A stretch of DNA of 64,000 nt from CAWIDU01 sp963835055 (GTDB lineage Bacteria > Patescibacteriota > Saccharimonadia > Saccharimonadales > UBA4665), in assembly GCA_963835055.1 (NCBI GenBank), contig CAWIDU010000001.1:558001-622000 (forward strand), given 5' to 3'. Of this stretch, positions 16,118 to 25,456 are shown piece after piece. Under the pieces are notes generated by a model that worked only from the letters and a program-made list of their open reading frames with translations, did no database searches and was not told the DNA's origin. Both the position numbers and the translations under genes were made by a program. How positions within the stretch are numbered: position 1 is the stretch's first letter; every line of letters begins with the position of its first letter.

Positions 16118-18689
16118 ATGACCATTATGAAAGCATCTAACCTGACAGCCGGTTTTCGCCAGCAAGCCCACGATGGTCGCGATGACGACATGGTGGTCTT
16201 GCTGCTGCAGGTGCCGCGCACCAATGACAAAAAAGAACTAGCCGCCGAGCAAATGTTCGCCGCTCTGCACGGCCTGCTGCACTTCGCACCGGAGAAAATG
16301 TTCCAGGCCGCCCACCGCATTCGCCTGAGTTTCGAGATCGCCGTTCGCCAGAAGCGCATTGGTTTCTACGTCAGCGTACCGAAGTATCTTATGAGCTTCG
16401 TCGAGGAGCAAATTTACGCCCAGTATCCGACGGTCCAGATTTCCGAAGTCGAAGATTACGCCCGCGGCCCGAGCGCTGGCGGCCAAACGGCCGTCGTCAC
16501 TGAGCTCCGGCTTATTGGTCACGATGCCTTGCCGATCAAGACTTTCCAAAGCTTCGAAGTCGACCCGCTGGCGGCTATCACGGCGACACTGGCCAAGTTC
16601 GAAGAAAACGAAGAGGCTTGGATTCAGTTGGTCATCCGGCCGGCTGACAAGAACTGGCACCGCAAAAGCGAGCGTTACGTCGGCGGCCTGCGCGGCGGCT
16701 CCAGCAGCTCGGGGGCCGGCACTGTACTGAAGGCCCTCTGGTCGCCACCCGAAGGCGGCAACGCCAGCGCCGCCAAACTGACCGAATACGAGCAAGCCCG
16801 CGCCAGCGGCGCCGAAGACAAGAGCCACAAGCTGGCTTTCGAAACCACGCTGCGCATTGTTTACAAAGGCGCCGTCGACGTGCCGCAGGCCACTCTAAGG
16901 TTGCAATCGATCGTCGCCAGCTACAAGCAATTCAACACTACTTATCTAAATGGCTTTGAGCATACCAAGATTTCAGGCAGTGCCGCCCAACTGGACGGCT
17001 ACGCCGAGCGCAAGCTCAACGGCAGACCGATGCTCTTGAACATCGAGGAGGTGGCGACGCTCTACCACTTGCCGCACACCAACGTCGAAACGCCCTATAT
17101 CCTGTGGGCCCTCAGTCAGACAGCCGAGCCACCAGCCAACTTGCCGCTGGTAACGGCCGAAAACCAGGCTGACGTCAGCCCGGTGGCCGTCGCCAACTTC
17201 CGCGGCCATAATACAGCCTTCGGCATGCCACGCTCCGACCGGGGCCGGCACCTCTACATTCTTGGCCAGACCGGCGTCGGCAAGTCTGGCCTATTGGAGC
17301 TGTTGACGATTTCTGACATCAATAGTCCCTATGGCTTCGCCGTGATCGACCCGCACGGCGACTACGCCGTCAATATCCTGAAACGCATCCCGGCGGCCCG
17401 GGCGCGCGACGTGATTTATTTCAATCCGGCCGACGTCGACTTCCCGATCGCTTTCAACCCGATGGAAGTCACCGATCCCAAGTTGCGGACGCACACTGTG
17501 TCGGAGCTGATCGGCGTCTTGAAGCGAATGTTTGACTCCTGGGGGCCGCGCTTGGAGTACATCCTGCGTTATAGCCTGCTGGCCCTGCTGGAATATCCGG
17601 AGGCGACGATGCTGGACATCACTCGTATTCTGACCGAAAAGAATTTTCGTAACGAAGTGCTGAGGCTACGTGACCGATCCGGTGGTGCGCAATTTCTGGG
17701 TGGTCGAGTTTGCCGCTTGGAATGATAAATTCGCCGCCGAGGCCGTCGCGCCGGTGCTCAACAAAGTCGGTGCTTTCACCGCCAACCCCGTGGTACGCAA
17801 CATCATCGGCCAGTCCCACAGCAGTTTCAATATCCGGCAGATTATGGACGAGCGCAAAATCTTGATCGTCAACTTGAACCGTGGCTTAGTCGGTGAGGAC
17901 AACGCCGCCCTGCTTGGCGCTTTATTCGTGACCAAGATTCAGCTGGCCGCCATGAGCCGGGCCGACGTGCCGGTCGAGCAGCGCATACCGTTCTACGTCT
18001 ACGTCGACGAGTTCCAGCATTTCGCTACGGACAGCTTCGCTACGATCCTCAGCGAGGCCCGCAAGTACGCCCTCAATCTGACGGTGGCCAACCAGTATAT
18101 CGCCCAAATGTCGCAGGAGGTCAAAGACGCCGTCTTCGGCAACGTCGGCTCGATGATCGCTTTCCGAATGGGTGCCGACGATGCCCGCAGTATGCTGCGC
18201 TACTTCGAGCCGAAGTTCGAAGAATACGACCTGGTGCACATGCACAACCGCCACTTCGTCATTAATATGACAATCAACGGTGAGAAATCGCCGGCTTTCT
18301 CGGCCGTGTCGCTGAACCTGCCGACGCAAGAATATAACGAAGTCGCCAGCATCATCCAGCAATCACGAGCCCAATACGCCCTGAACCGGGAAGACGTCGA
18401 GCACTATATTAAGGATCGCTACAACCTACGGAGCAAGGCCGAAATCCAGGCTGCCGCTCAGCAAGCTAGACCAGCCAATCCGCCAGCGGCCCCAGCCCAA
18501 GCAATCCCTGCCCGACCAGCCCCAATAGCCGCCGCTCGCGATACAGCCAGCAGCGTCGGCCGAGCCGCTGTCACCGGCCTGGCCTTAGTCAAACCCAAGC
18601 GCCGCCGGCGTCGTCGCCAGAAACACTCATCCGGTGAGCTAACGGCCGACCGAGAATACGTCATTTTCTCGAAGAACAAGTCCGAGTAA
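16118..18689 (+). CDS. TraG/VirD4-like type IV secretion ATPase, interrupted by a one-base frameshift
   Basis: Two overlapping frames (16118-17725 and 17670-18689) make one ATPase of about 856 residues. The first has the Walker A motif LGQTGVGKSGLLELL and VIDPHGDYAVNIL; the second has the Walker B region YVYVDEFQHFAT and VANQYIAQMSQEVKDAVFGN, typical of TraG/TraM-recognition and VirD4 coupling proteins. The C-terminus is Ala/Pro-rich and then very basic (KPKRRRRRRQKH). Removing one C near 17666 joins the frames as EVLR-YVTDPVVRNFW. The N-terminal 350 residues are the variable domain seen in Patescibacteria homologues. It probably pumps DNA or protein across the envelope. The frameshift could be real or an assembly error. 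Confidence 0.8.
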
Positions 18690-18718
18690 GTTTTTTCTCA
18701 GCCGCGTTACAGGGGCGC

Positions 18719-18727
18719 TGCTATAAT
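18719..18727 (+). promoter_or_regulatory. Extended -10 promoter (TGCTATAAT), probable leaderless start of flavin operon
   Basis: TGC-TATAAT ends 6 nt before the GTG start at 18734. No Shine-Dalgarno sequence separates them. Confidence 0.55.
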
Positions 18728-18733
18728 GTAATA

Positions 18734-19210
18734 GTGAAAAAATACGTTCTCGGTATCGCCGTTACGCTAGTTTTTCTGGCCTATAGTCTAGTACTGCGCC
18801 ATCAACACTCCGAGCCGGTTGTGGCGCCGGTGGCGCTGAGCCAGAATAGTTCGACTGGCCCAGCTCCGGCAGCGACCAGCCCGACGCCAGCGACCACTAG
18901 CCCGCCCGCTACAGCTACCACCCAATATAAAGACGGGACCTATGACGGCAGCGTCGAGAACGCTTTTTATGGCGATGTCCAGGTTTCGGCAACGATCCAG
19001 AGCGGCAAAGTAACGGCCGTCGATTTCTTGGAATATCCCAATGACAACCCTAACTCCATCAATGTTAACCAACAGGCAATGCCTTTCCTCAAGCAGGAAG
19101 CCGTGCGGGCCCAGAGCGCTAACGTTAGCGTCGTAACTGGCGCCACCCTGACTAGCCATGCGTTTATCCAGTCATTGTCCAACGCTCTCCGACAGGCGAC
19201 ACAGGGCTGA
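18734..19210 (+). CDS. Exported FMN-binding-domain protein
   Basis: A 158-residue protein anchored by one N-terminal helix (residues 4-21) followed by an A/P/T-rich linker (30-63). Residues 64-156 form an FMN-binding domain as in NqrC/RnfG: KDGTYDGS at the start and VVTGATLTSHAF near the end. The latter fits the (S/T)GATxxS flavinylation motif, in which a threonine (Thr138) is covalently linked to FMN by ApbE. The next gene encodes ApbE, with a 1-nt TGATG overlap. I infer an extracytoplasmic electron carrier. The GTG start directly follows an extended -10 box, so translation is probably leaderless. Confidence 0.85.
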   Translation: MKKYVLGIAVTLVFLAYSLVLRHQHSEPVVAPVALSQNSSTGPAPAATSPTPATTSPPATATTQYKDGTYDGSVENAFYGDVQVSATIQSGKVTAVDFLEYPNDNPNSINVNQQAMPFLKQEAVRAQSANVSVVTGATLTSHAFIQSLSNALRQATQG

Positions 19211-19950
19211 TGAAGCAAACCAAGATTATTATGGGCATGCCTATCACGATAGAAATTGTCGACCCTGGAGCGGCTAAGCATTTCGCGGCGGTGTTCGACT
19301 ATTTCAGGGCTGTGGATGCCCGCTACAGCACTTATAAACCAGACAGCGAAATATCCCGCATCAACGATGGTTTGCCAGAAACCGAGTGGAGCGCCGAAAT
19401 GAAAACGGTGCTGGCTCTGTGCGAGCAAACCCGCCAGGACACCAAAGGCTACTTCGATATCACGCATAACGGCCGGCGCGATCCTTCCGGTCTGGTGAAA
19501 GGTTGGGCTATCGACAAGGCTGCTGACGTGTTGCGCAAAAAGAAAATTACCAATTTCTACATCGAAGCCGGTGGCGATATTCAAGTCAGCGGCCATCCCG
19601 CTAAGCGCCAGCCTTGGACGATAGGCATCCGCAGTCCGTTTAATGACCAAGAAATCATCAAGACCCTGGCTGTTACATCTGAGGGCGTGGCCACTTCCGG
19701 CACCTACATTCGCGGGCAGCATATTTATAACCCGTTTCGGCCGGCGGCGGCAATTGACCGGGTTAAGAGCTTAACAGTCGTCGGTTCGAATATTTACGAA
19801 GCCGATCGCTATGCCACGGCGGCTTTCGCCATGGGCGAGGACGGCATTGGCTTCATAGAATTAACTCCCGGCCTGGAAGGCTATATGGTCACCAACCATG
19901 ACCTGGCCACCTACACCTCGGGCTTCGAAAGATACGTCGTCAATGTTTAG
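19210..19950 (+). CDS. apbE: FAD:protein FMN transferase
   Basis: A 246-residue enzyme that moves FMN from FAD onto a threonine of target proteins. ApbE motifs are present: RYSTYKPDSEISRIN, DPSGLVKGWAIDKA, FYIEAGGDIQVSG, EGVATSGTYIRG and the C-terminal DRYATAAFAMG that includes the metal-binding Asp region. It lacks a lipoprotein signal and is shorter than the usual 300-350 residues, a compact form. Its targets are probably the FMN-binding protein just upstream and perhaps the RnfD-like domain just downstream. It overlaps the next gene by 8 nt. Confidence 0.9.
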   Translation: MKQTKIIMGMPITIEIVDPGAAKHFAAVFDYFRAVDARYSTYKPDSEISRINDGLPETEWSAEMKTVLALCEQTRQDTKGYFDITHNGRRDPSGLVKGWAIDKAADVLRKKKITNFYIEAGGDIQVSGHPAKRQPWTIGIRSPFNDQEIIKTLAVTSEGVATSGTYIRGQHIYNPFRPAAAIDRVKSLTVVGSNIYEADRYATAAFAMGEDGIGFIELTPGLEGYMVTNHDLATYTSGFERYVVNV

Positions 19951-21445
19951 CGTGGTTGATAACTTGCTCGACCGCTTCACCATGTATCGCCTGCTGCTGT
20001 ACTACTTAATCGCTTTGGTGCTGGCGGCGATGGGACTGAGCGCCTCGGGCGCACTGCACTTCAGCGCCGCGACAATCGCCATCTCGACTCTCATCTTGAT
20101 AATCAGCTGCTACGTAGCGAATAAAGCTTTGGCGGCCATCTTTCGGGCACCGACGAACACCGAATCCTCCCTTATAACAGCCCTGATCCTGGCGCTGATC
20201 ATAGCGCCGATGACCAGTTACACACTCATTAACATTACCTTCTTGTTGGCGGCTTCGGGCCTAGCCATGGCGTCGAAATATATTCTGACCATCAACAAGA
20301 AGCACATCTTCAATCCGGCTGCCATCGCCGTTGTCCTGACGGCGCTTGGTCCCCGCCAGAGCGCCAGTTGGTGGGTGGGTACGACAGTCATGCTGCCGTT
20401 CGTACTAGTTGGCGGCATTTTGTTGGCCCGCAAGCTGCGCCGCGGCCGGATGGTCAGCACTTTCTTCGTTTCTACTATCCTGGCCACGATTCTGTATACC
20501 GTTCTGGCAGGTGGTAACATCTCTACTTCCCTGCATAACACGCTGCTGACCTCGGCCATGTTCTTCCTCGGTTTCGTCATGTTGACCGAGCCCTTGACGT
20601 CGCCGCCGACGGCCAAGAAGCAGAGCTGGTACGCCATCCTAACCGGCTTCTTATTCCCGCCCCAGTTCCATATTCTAAAGTTATATTCTACGCCGGAGCT
20701 AGCGTTGGTAGCCGGCAACATCTTTTCATATATTATTAGCCCCAAAACCAAATTGTTTCCGGCGCTCAAGCGGAAACAGCAGTTGACGCCGGACGTCGTC
20801 GATTTCGTTTTCGATCCGGGTCGCAAGTTGTCGTACAAGCCCGGGCAATATATGGAGTGGACGTTGCCACATCACAAGACCGATAGTCGGGGCAACCGGC
20901 GATATTTCACACTATCATCGTCACCTACGGAGCCAGACATCCGCATCGCCGTTAAGTTTCGCAAAGGCGGCAGCAGCTACAAACGGGCGCTACTGAATAT
21001 GACGCGCCAGACCCCAATTGTCGCCGCCCAGGTGGCCGGCGATTTCGTGCTGCCGAAGAGCGCCAAGCAAAAACTGGTCTTCATCGCCGGCGGCATCGGT
21101 ATAACTCCCTACAGAAGCATGATCAAGTATCTACTAGACAACCAAGAACCGCGGACCATAACCCTGCTCTACTCGGCTAGAACCAGCGAAGATTTTGCCT
21201 ATCGAGACATTTTCGAACAGGCCACGCTGGAAATAGGCCTGAAAACCGTCTATGCCGTGACCAGCAGGCCGCCCACTGGCCGTATCAACGCCGAGCTAAT
21301 CAAAAAAGAAGTACCCGACTACCTGGAACGAACCTTTTATATCTCCGGTACCCAAGCCATGGTGAAAGCCATGCGGAACTTATTAACTGGTCTCGGTGTG
21401 CCTAACCACCAGATTAAAGTCGATTACTTCTCTGGTTATGCTTAG
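19943..21445 (+). CDS. RnfD/NqrB-like membrane domain fused to ferredoxin-NAD(P) reductase domain
   Basis: A 500-residue membrane flavoprotein. The first half has about eight to nine helices resembling RnfD/NqrB (KHIFNPAAIAVVLTALG, and FVMLTEPLTSPPTAKKQ, which matches the (T/A)DPxTSP-like motif). The second half is an FNR-type domain: GQYMEWTLP, RYFTLSSSP for FAD, FIAGGIGITPYRSM for NAD(P) and a C-terminal FSGYA. There is no 2Fe-2S motif. Together with the upstream FMN-binding protein and ApbE it should pass electrons from cytoplasmic NAD(P)H to the outer face of the membrane. ATG at 19943 was chosen because it overlaps the apbE stop; longer frames enter apbE. Confidence 0.85.
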   Translation: MFSVVDNLLDRFTMYRLLLYYLIALVLAAMGLSASGALHFSAATIAISTLILIISCYVANKALAAIFRAPTNTESSLITALILALIIAPMTSYTLINITFLLAASGLAMASKYILTINKKHIFNPAAIAVVLTALGPRQSASWWVGTTVMLPFVLVGGILLARKLRRGRMVSTFFVSTILATILYTVLAGGNISTSLHNTLLTSAMFFLGFVMLTEPLTSPPTAKKQSWYAILTGFLFPPQFHILKLYSTPELALVAGNIFSYIISPKTKLFPALKRKQQLTPDVVDFVFDPGRKLSYKPGQYMEWTLPHHKTDSRGNRRYFTLSSSPTEPDIRIAVKFRKGGSSYKRALLNMTRQTPIVAAQVAGDFVLPKSAKQKLVFIAGGIGITPYRSMIKYLLDNQEPRTITLLYSARTSEDFAYRDIFEQATLEIGLKTVYAVTSRPPTGRINAELIKKEVPDYLERTFYISGTQAMVKAMRNLLTGLGVPNHQIKVDYFSGYA

Positions 21446-22082
21446 CAATATGTGTGCCGACCGTAATTAGGGCCAGTCCGCAAAGTATCAGAAAGACTTG
21501 CTGCAGCGTATGGGCGGCGTTGGGCGTTGATACCCATAGCGTAACTATGACGTACCCCAAGCCGACTGCGGTCCAGGAGATTAGCATGATTAGCGTGACG
21601 CCGGCCAATAAATCATTTAACTTCTGCCGCTTATAGAGCGCGCAGAGGCTTACCAGGCTGGTAAATAGCCCCAGCGCAGCAATCGTGGTAAACAGCCCAT
21701 CGAAGCTCAGACCGCGGCTATAATTGCCGCCGCAGCGCAGCACTGGTGTTATCCAACACTGCGAAGTCACCAGGGCGCCGACGGCCGTGAAGCTGCCGAA
21801 CACCAACAAACCTAGGTACACTGCAGCCCAGCTTCTGGAGCGCAGCTTTGGCCATAATTTGAAACGGATAATAAGGCAGATGGTCAATATCAGCAACCCT
21901 GTCAACACGTCGCCCAGAATGAACAGCCAACTATAGGGCTGTCCGGTCCTTTCCAGATCACTGGCCAGACCGAAATGGGCAGTTTGATTGTTTAGCGTAA
22001 AGCCCAGCGGCCAGGAATTATAAACTATGGCCGCAACAAGACACAGGCTGAAAGCGACACGGGCGTATCCTAGACGTGACAT
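21414..22082 (-). CDS. Hypothetical six-helix membrane protein (DUF998-like)
   Basis: A 222-residue integral membrane protein with six predicted helices. The loop after helix 1 (SWPLGFTLNNQTAHFGLASD, then LERTGQPYSWLF) and a later outer loop with two cysteines (TSQCWITPVLRCGG) are the only distinctive features. The layout resembles DUF998 proteins, but I am not sure of that assignment. TATAAT lies 7 nt before the ATG with no ribosome-binding site, so it is probably leaderless. Its end overlaps the convergent flavin operon by 32 nt. Confidence 0.6.
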   Translation of the reverse strand: MSRLGYARVAFSLCLVAAIVYNSWPLGFTLNNQTAHFGLASDLERTGQPYSWLFILGDVLTGLLILTICLIIRFKLWPKLRSRSWAAVYLGLLVFGSFTAVGALVTSQCWITPVLRCGGNYSRGLSFDGLFTTIAALGLFTSLVSLCALYKRQKLNDLLAGVTLIMLISWTAVGLGYVIVTLWVSTPNAAHTLQQVFLILCGLALITVGTHIAKHNQRSNRL

Positions 22083-22089
22083 CAGGGAT

Positions 22090-22095
22090 ATTATA
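22090..22095 (-). promoter_or_regulatory. -10 box (TATAAT), probable leaderless promoter
   Basis: Perfect TATAAT on the minus strand, 7 nt before the ATG at 22082. Confidence 0.5.
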
Positions 22096-22128
22096 TTTGC
22101 CGGACGCGTTTACTCAAAATCCTTATGC

Positions 22129-23862
22129 CTAGCCCGCGGCGTTATTATCGTTTCGCAGTCGTTTGGCCTCATCCACGTCAAGCCTAGCTTGTCTGACGAC
22201 AGTCTCTAGATGTTTCTTGCCGGCCGAGGTGATCTTTAGCGTAATTGTTGCTCGGTCGAACTGAATAACGGGTCCAGCGCGGCAAATTGGTGGCCTCAGC
22301 TGGGCCAAAAGCGTTCTTACAAATGAATTAAACTCGCTTTGGGTGGTTATGCTGCCACGGCTCGGCATCAATTCAGCGACCTTGAGTACCTCTAGAATAA
22401 GTTGATTGTGATCTCCAAAATCATGGTTCGTAATTCTAGGATGATCAAGGGCAAGAGCAAATCTATACTGAGGATCCAGATGTGACCAGTCGTTTACGCT
22501 AAATTTTCCGAAGCTCGGCAAATTAAAAATAACATTAAGACGGGGTTCAGGCTCACGATCGTCAGCTTCCTGACTCGTTACCGTGGACAGCTTCCCGGGT
22601 TCGCCGACTGACGGCTTTGAACTAGGTGGCTTCGCAGCTATATTAGTTGGCTCAGGGTCGCTAACTAGGGATAACCGCCTCCTCTCATTTGGCGGAGCTG
22701 CTAACTGTGAAAGTTTTAGGCCCATGGCGCCAAGTTCCTTGCGCAACTGTTCCACTCGGCGAACCGCTTCGTACAGTTTATCGCTCATCTCCGGGGTGAC
22801 CACTTCGCCTCGGTCGAGGGCCAACTGAGTACGCTGCATTATACGTTCAATTTCACGAGACGCGACATCCAGCACGGCCGCGCCTTTGTACCTGGCGTCA
22901 GACGCCCGCCGAAGAGCTCGGACCCGGGAGTCAGCATACAATGGCGGCGGGCTAGCAAGATTAACGCTAGAGAGGATTGCGTGGGCATCATCAATCTGCT
23001 GACCCTGCACCCGCATACTCAATGACTTGACTTGTGGTGCGGTCAAATTGTGCTGTAGGGCAATACCCATGATGAGATTTTGCAGCTCAAAATTATTGGG
23101 TAAGTAATCGGAGAATACTTTTATGATGGATTGGGTAGGAGCGGACAAAGAAGTACTGGCAGTTTTTTCTCTCGTCGAATGTACCAACAGCGGGTCCACC
23201 GTTTCAGCGATACGGAGATGACTGTAGATTGTCATCGCAGCTATTTGCCATTGATTCTCTTTGCGCTCGACCCATTGTTTGGCGGCGACAACATCCTCAG
23301 GTCGCAAATGGAGTTTTGAGCCATCACCCCCAAACCTGTAGAGCATGACGGCCTGCTCAACCGACATGGCCTCGGCCAGTCCAGAATGTTGCCAGACCTC
23401 TCTAATCCACTGCACAACCCGTGAAAAACGCACATGAACATTATCCTTGGCTGTAAAAATCCGAAAATCGTACAGCTGGTCCCACGTTACGCGCTCGACT
23501 GAAGCGTGTACAACGGGTTCACCCTTCAGACCGAGGGCACCATCCCGATGAAAGCCGTCCATAATTCGAAAGCTAGCTTCGTCGTCTATATAGCCAAGAG
23601 TAATGGGTGACCGTTGACCGGTACCGCGCCCTCTTTCTGCAACCATTGCATCCATTTGCCCGGCTAAAGCAACAACCCACTCTTCCTTAACGGGCACTTC
23701 TTCGTGGTTGATAAGTTCTCTTGGCACATTGCAGGAAACCACCTCACCTTCTTCGAGTACGCTAAGTATCTCCACTTGGCCTAAGAGAGGTATCTCTGGC
23801 AAACGCCGGCCTACAACAACCGGCCCCAATGCTCCTAAATCCGACACTGTCTCAGCGCTCAT
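22129..23862 (-). CDS. ParB/Srx-fold-like N-terminal domain protein, function unknown
   Basis: A 577-residue soluble protein. Residues about 40-140 resemble a ParB/sulfiredoxin-type domain, with SPITLGYIDDEASFRIMDGF followed by HRDGAL, where ParB has a GxxR box. The middle is helical (residues 150-390), with a long basic helix (SRVRALRRASDARYKGA) and coiled-coil-like EAVRRVEQLRKELG. The C-terminal 170 residues are a separate domain with NVIFNLPSFGKFSVNDWSHL. It could be a DNA-binding or nucleotide-handling protein encoded singly rather than with ParA. ATG at 23862 was preferred to the upstream TTG; CATAAT lies 9 nt before it. Confidence 0.55.
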   Translation of the reverse strand: MSAETVSDLGALGPVVVGRRLPEIPLLGQVEILSVLEEGEVVSCNVPRELINHEEVPVKEEWVVALAGQMDAMVAERGRGTGQRSPITLGYIDDEASFRIMDGFHRDGALGLKGEPVVHASVERVTWDQLYDFRIFTAKDNVHVRFSRVVQWIREVWQHSGLAEAMSVEQAVMLYRFGGDGSKLHLRPEDVVAAKQWVERKENQWQIAAMTIYSHLRIAETVDPLLVHSTREKTASTSLSAPTQSIIKVFSDYLPNNFELQNLIMGIALQHNLTAPQVKSLSMRVQGQQIDDAHAILSSVNLASPPPLYADSRVRALRRASDARYKGAAVLDVASREIERIMQRTQLALDRGEVVTPEMSDKLYEAVRRVEQLRKELGAMGLKLSQLAAPPNERRRLSLVSDPEPTNIAAKPPSSKPSVGEPGKLSTVTSQEADDREPEPRLNVIFNLPSFGKFSVNDWSHLDPQYRFALALDHPRITNHDFGDHNQLILEVLKVAELMPSRGSITTQSEFNSFVRTLLAQLRPPICRAGPVIQFDRATITLKITSAGKKHLETVVRQARLDVDEAKRLRNDNNAAG

Positions 23863-23909
23863 TTGCAAGTAATTATGTCACCAAATTTATAACCGAGCAA
23901 TAAGAATCC

Positions 23910-23937
23910 TTGACACGCCCTCACCGATACATATAAT
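23910..23937 (+). promoter_or_regulatory. Consensus sigma-70 promoter of secreted lyase-like gene
   Basis: Perfect TTGACA (23910-23915), 16-nt spacer and perfect TATAAT (23932-23937). Transcription should start near 23944, giving a leader of about 45 nt before the ATG at 23989, with AGGA just upstream of the start. Confidence 0.75.
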
Positions 23938-23988
23938 AAGCTCTAGCACTAATAATAAAATAAAAAACTAATACAAAAATAGGAAACT

Positions 23989-25437
23989 ATGAAATTCAGA
24001 AAACTAAACGCCAAGGGCTTTTCCCATGATTTGGTCTTTGTACTATTTGTGGTTATCTTCGCCATTGCTGGCGTTGGCTACCTGGTGGCAAGTCATGCCG
24101 ACACTACCACCACGACCACTCCCTACACTTCGACTAACCAGTTCGCTAGCTTCGTCTATGTGCCTCCCGTCAGTACCACGAGTGCGGCCGTACCAGCTCT
24201 AACGCATGCCAACTCGACAGACCTCAAACTGCAGTTTAACAGGGGCGTAAGAGGCTACCAGCCGAGCAATACGGCGATGTATCAGCTCACTCTACCGGCT
24301 AATACGGTTGGCAATTCCCTGACCATGAATGTTTCCTATGTCGATGCTGGTTATGATACAGCATTTGTCGCCACTGGTACGCCTACTAATCAGGTGTGGA
24401 AAGTGAATACCGCCAGTACTAAATCAAACCAGTCGGTCACTATCAGCCTAAGCGGTAACCCAACGGTTATTTACTTCGGCTTGAGCGCCAAAGGTGCGCT
24501 CGGCGGTTTTTCTGGCACTTTCCCGGGCAACCGCAGCTTTACGGTTAACTCATATACCCTAACTGGCACAACCACTACAACCACCACAACCACCACAACC
24601 ACTACAACCACGACGCCGCCAACCACAACTCCCCCGACTACCACCACTGGCACCGTCCTATGGAATGGTGACTTCTCTACCGGCAATACCTCGCAATATA
24701 ACTACACCCAGCTCTGTTCGGACGATCCGAACAATGTCGTCAGCAGTCCAACACGTAGCGGTAGTGCTTACGCCATCCGCTTCAGTGTCAGGAACGATGA
24801 CGTTGGCCCTGGCCTGGGCGGTAGTAGCACCAACCCCGTCTGCCCCAACAATGGCTCCAGTAGCCCGTCCGAAGCAGTCCTCGAAGAAAACGCTTTCCAC
24901 TTAGGCGATGACCGCTATATCGGCTTCTCGTCGATGTTCCCCACCGGCTTTCCTAACATCCCAAGCAATGCATTCATGCAGGTATCTGAGCTCTTCGGCT
25001 CGCCGTTCACCGGATCGCCCCCGGTTGAAGTAGATGTCGTCGGTCAGAGTCTGGCCCTAGTCACTAACCTTAGTACCCATACCTATCCCAACTGCTCAGG
25101 CAATACCCAGGCATACAAAATAGCCTGGACAGGACCGGCATATTCCTACAATCAATGGAATGATATTGTCCTACACGTCGTCTTCGGTGATACGACCAGC
25201 ACCGGTTCGGTTCAGTTATGGTACAACGGTGTCCCTCAAACCTTCACTAACGGCAGCACCACACTGAATATCGCAGTGCTCGATCCGTGCGTTAACTACA
25301 ACGAAACTAGCAATAATGCCGATAGCCTATACATTGACCAGTATCGATCGGCCTCAATAGCTACCGGTAGTAACCCGACTACTTCCTACATGGACGATGC
25401 CAAGATTGGCACAAGCTACTCTTCCGTGGCACCCTAA
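23989..25437 (+). CDS. Exported protein with Thr-rich linker and polysaccharide-lyase-like C-terminal domain
   Basis: A 482-residue protein with an N-terminal anchor of the type common in Saccharibacteria (KGFSHDLVFVLFVVIFAIAG, residues 10-29), somewhat like a type IV prepilin. Residues 40-190 form a beta-rich domain. A poly-Thr/Pro linker follows (about 193-218). Residues 222-480 resemble heparin-lyase-I/PL20-type jelly-roll proteins: GDDRYIGFSSMFPTGFP, YNQWNDIVLHVVF, GSVQLWYNGVPQTF and SLYIDQYRS. I infer binding or cleavage of an acidic polysaccharide outside the cell, possibly of a host or a biofilm. Catalytic residues cannot be assigned. The promoter is the best in the window, so expression may be high. 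Confidence 0.65.
   Translation: MKFRKLNAKGFSHDLVFVLFVVIFAIAGVGYLVASHADTTTTTTPYTSTNQFASFVYVPPVSTTSAAVPALTHANSTDLKLQFNRGVRGYQPSNTAMYQLTLPANTVGNSLTMNVSYVDAGYDTAFVATGTPTNQVWKVNTASTKSNQSVTISLSGNPTVIYFGLSAKGALGGFSGTFPGNRSFTVNSYTLTGTTTTTTTTTTTTTTTTPPTTTPPTTTTGTVLWNGDFSTGNTSQYNYTQLCSDDPNNVVSSPTRSGSAYAIRFSVRNDDVGPGLGGSSTNPVCPNNGSSSPSEAVLEENAFHLGDDRYIGFSSMFPTGFPNIPSNAFMQVSELFGSPFTGSPPVEVDVVGQSLALVTNLSTHTYPNCSGNTQAYKIAWTGPAYSYNQWNDIVLHVVFGDTTSTGSVQLWYNGVPQTFTNGSTTLNIAVLDPCVNYNETSNNADSLYIDQYRSASIATGSNPTTSYMDDAKIGTSYSSVAP
24569..24615. repeat. ACAACC-type low-complexity repeat encoding a Thr tract
   Basis: Short tandem units of ACCACAACC/ACTACAACC encode the poly-Thr linker of the secreted lyase-like protein. 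Such tracts can change length by slippage. Confidence 0.7.
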
Positions 25438-25456
25438 ATATCTACAACTAAGCGGG

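Noticed and set aside
16072..16140. 22-codon frame MDIWTANFVRQ upstream of and overlapping the TraG-like start
   Set aside because: Could be a leader peptide, but it has no ribosome-binding site or other support.
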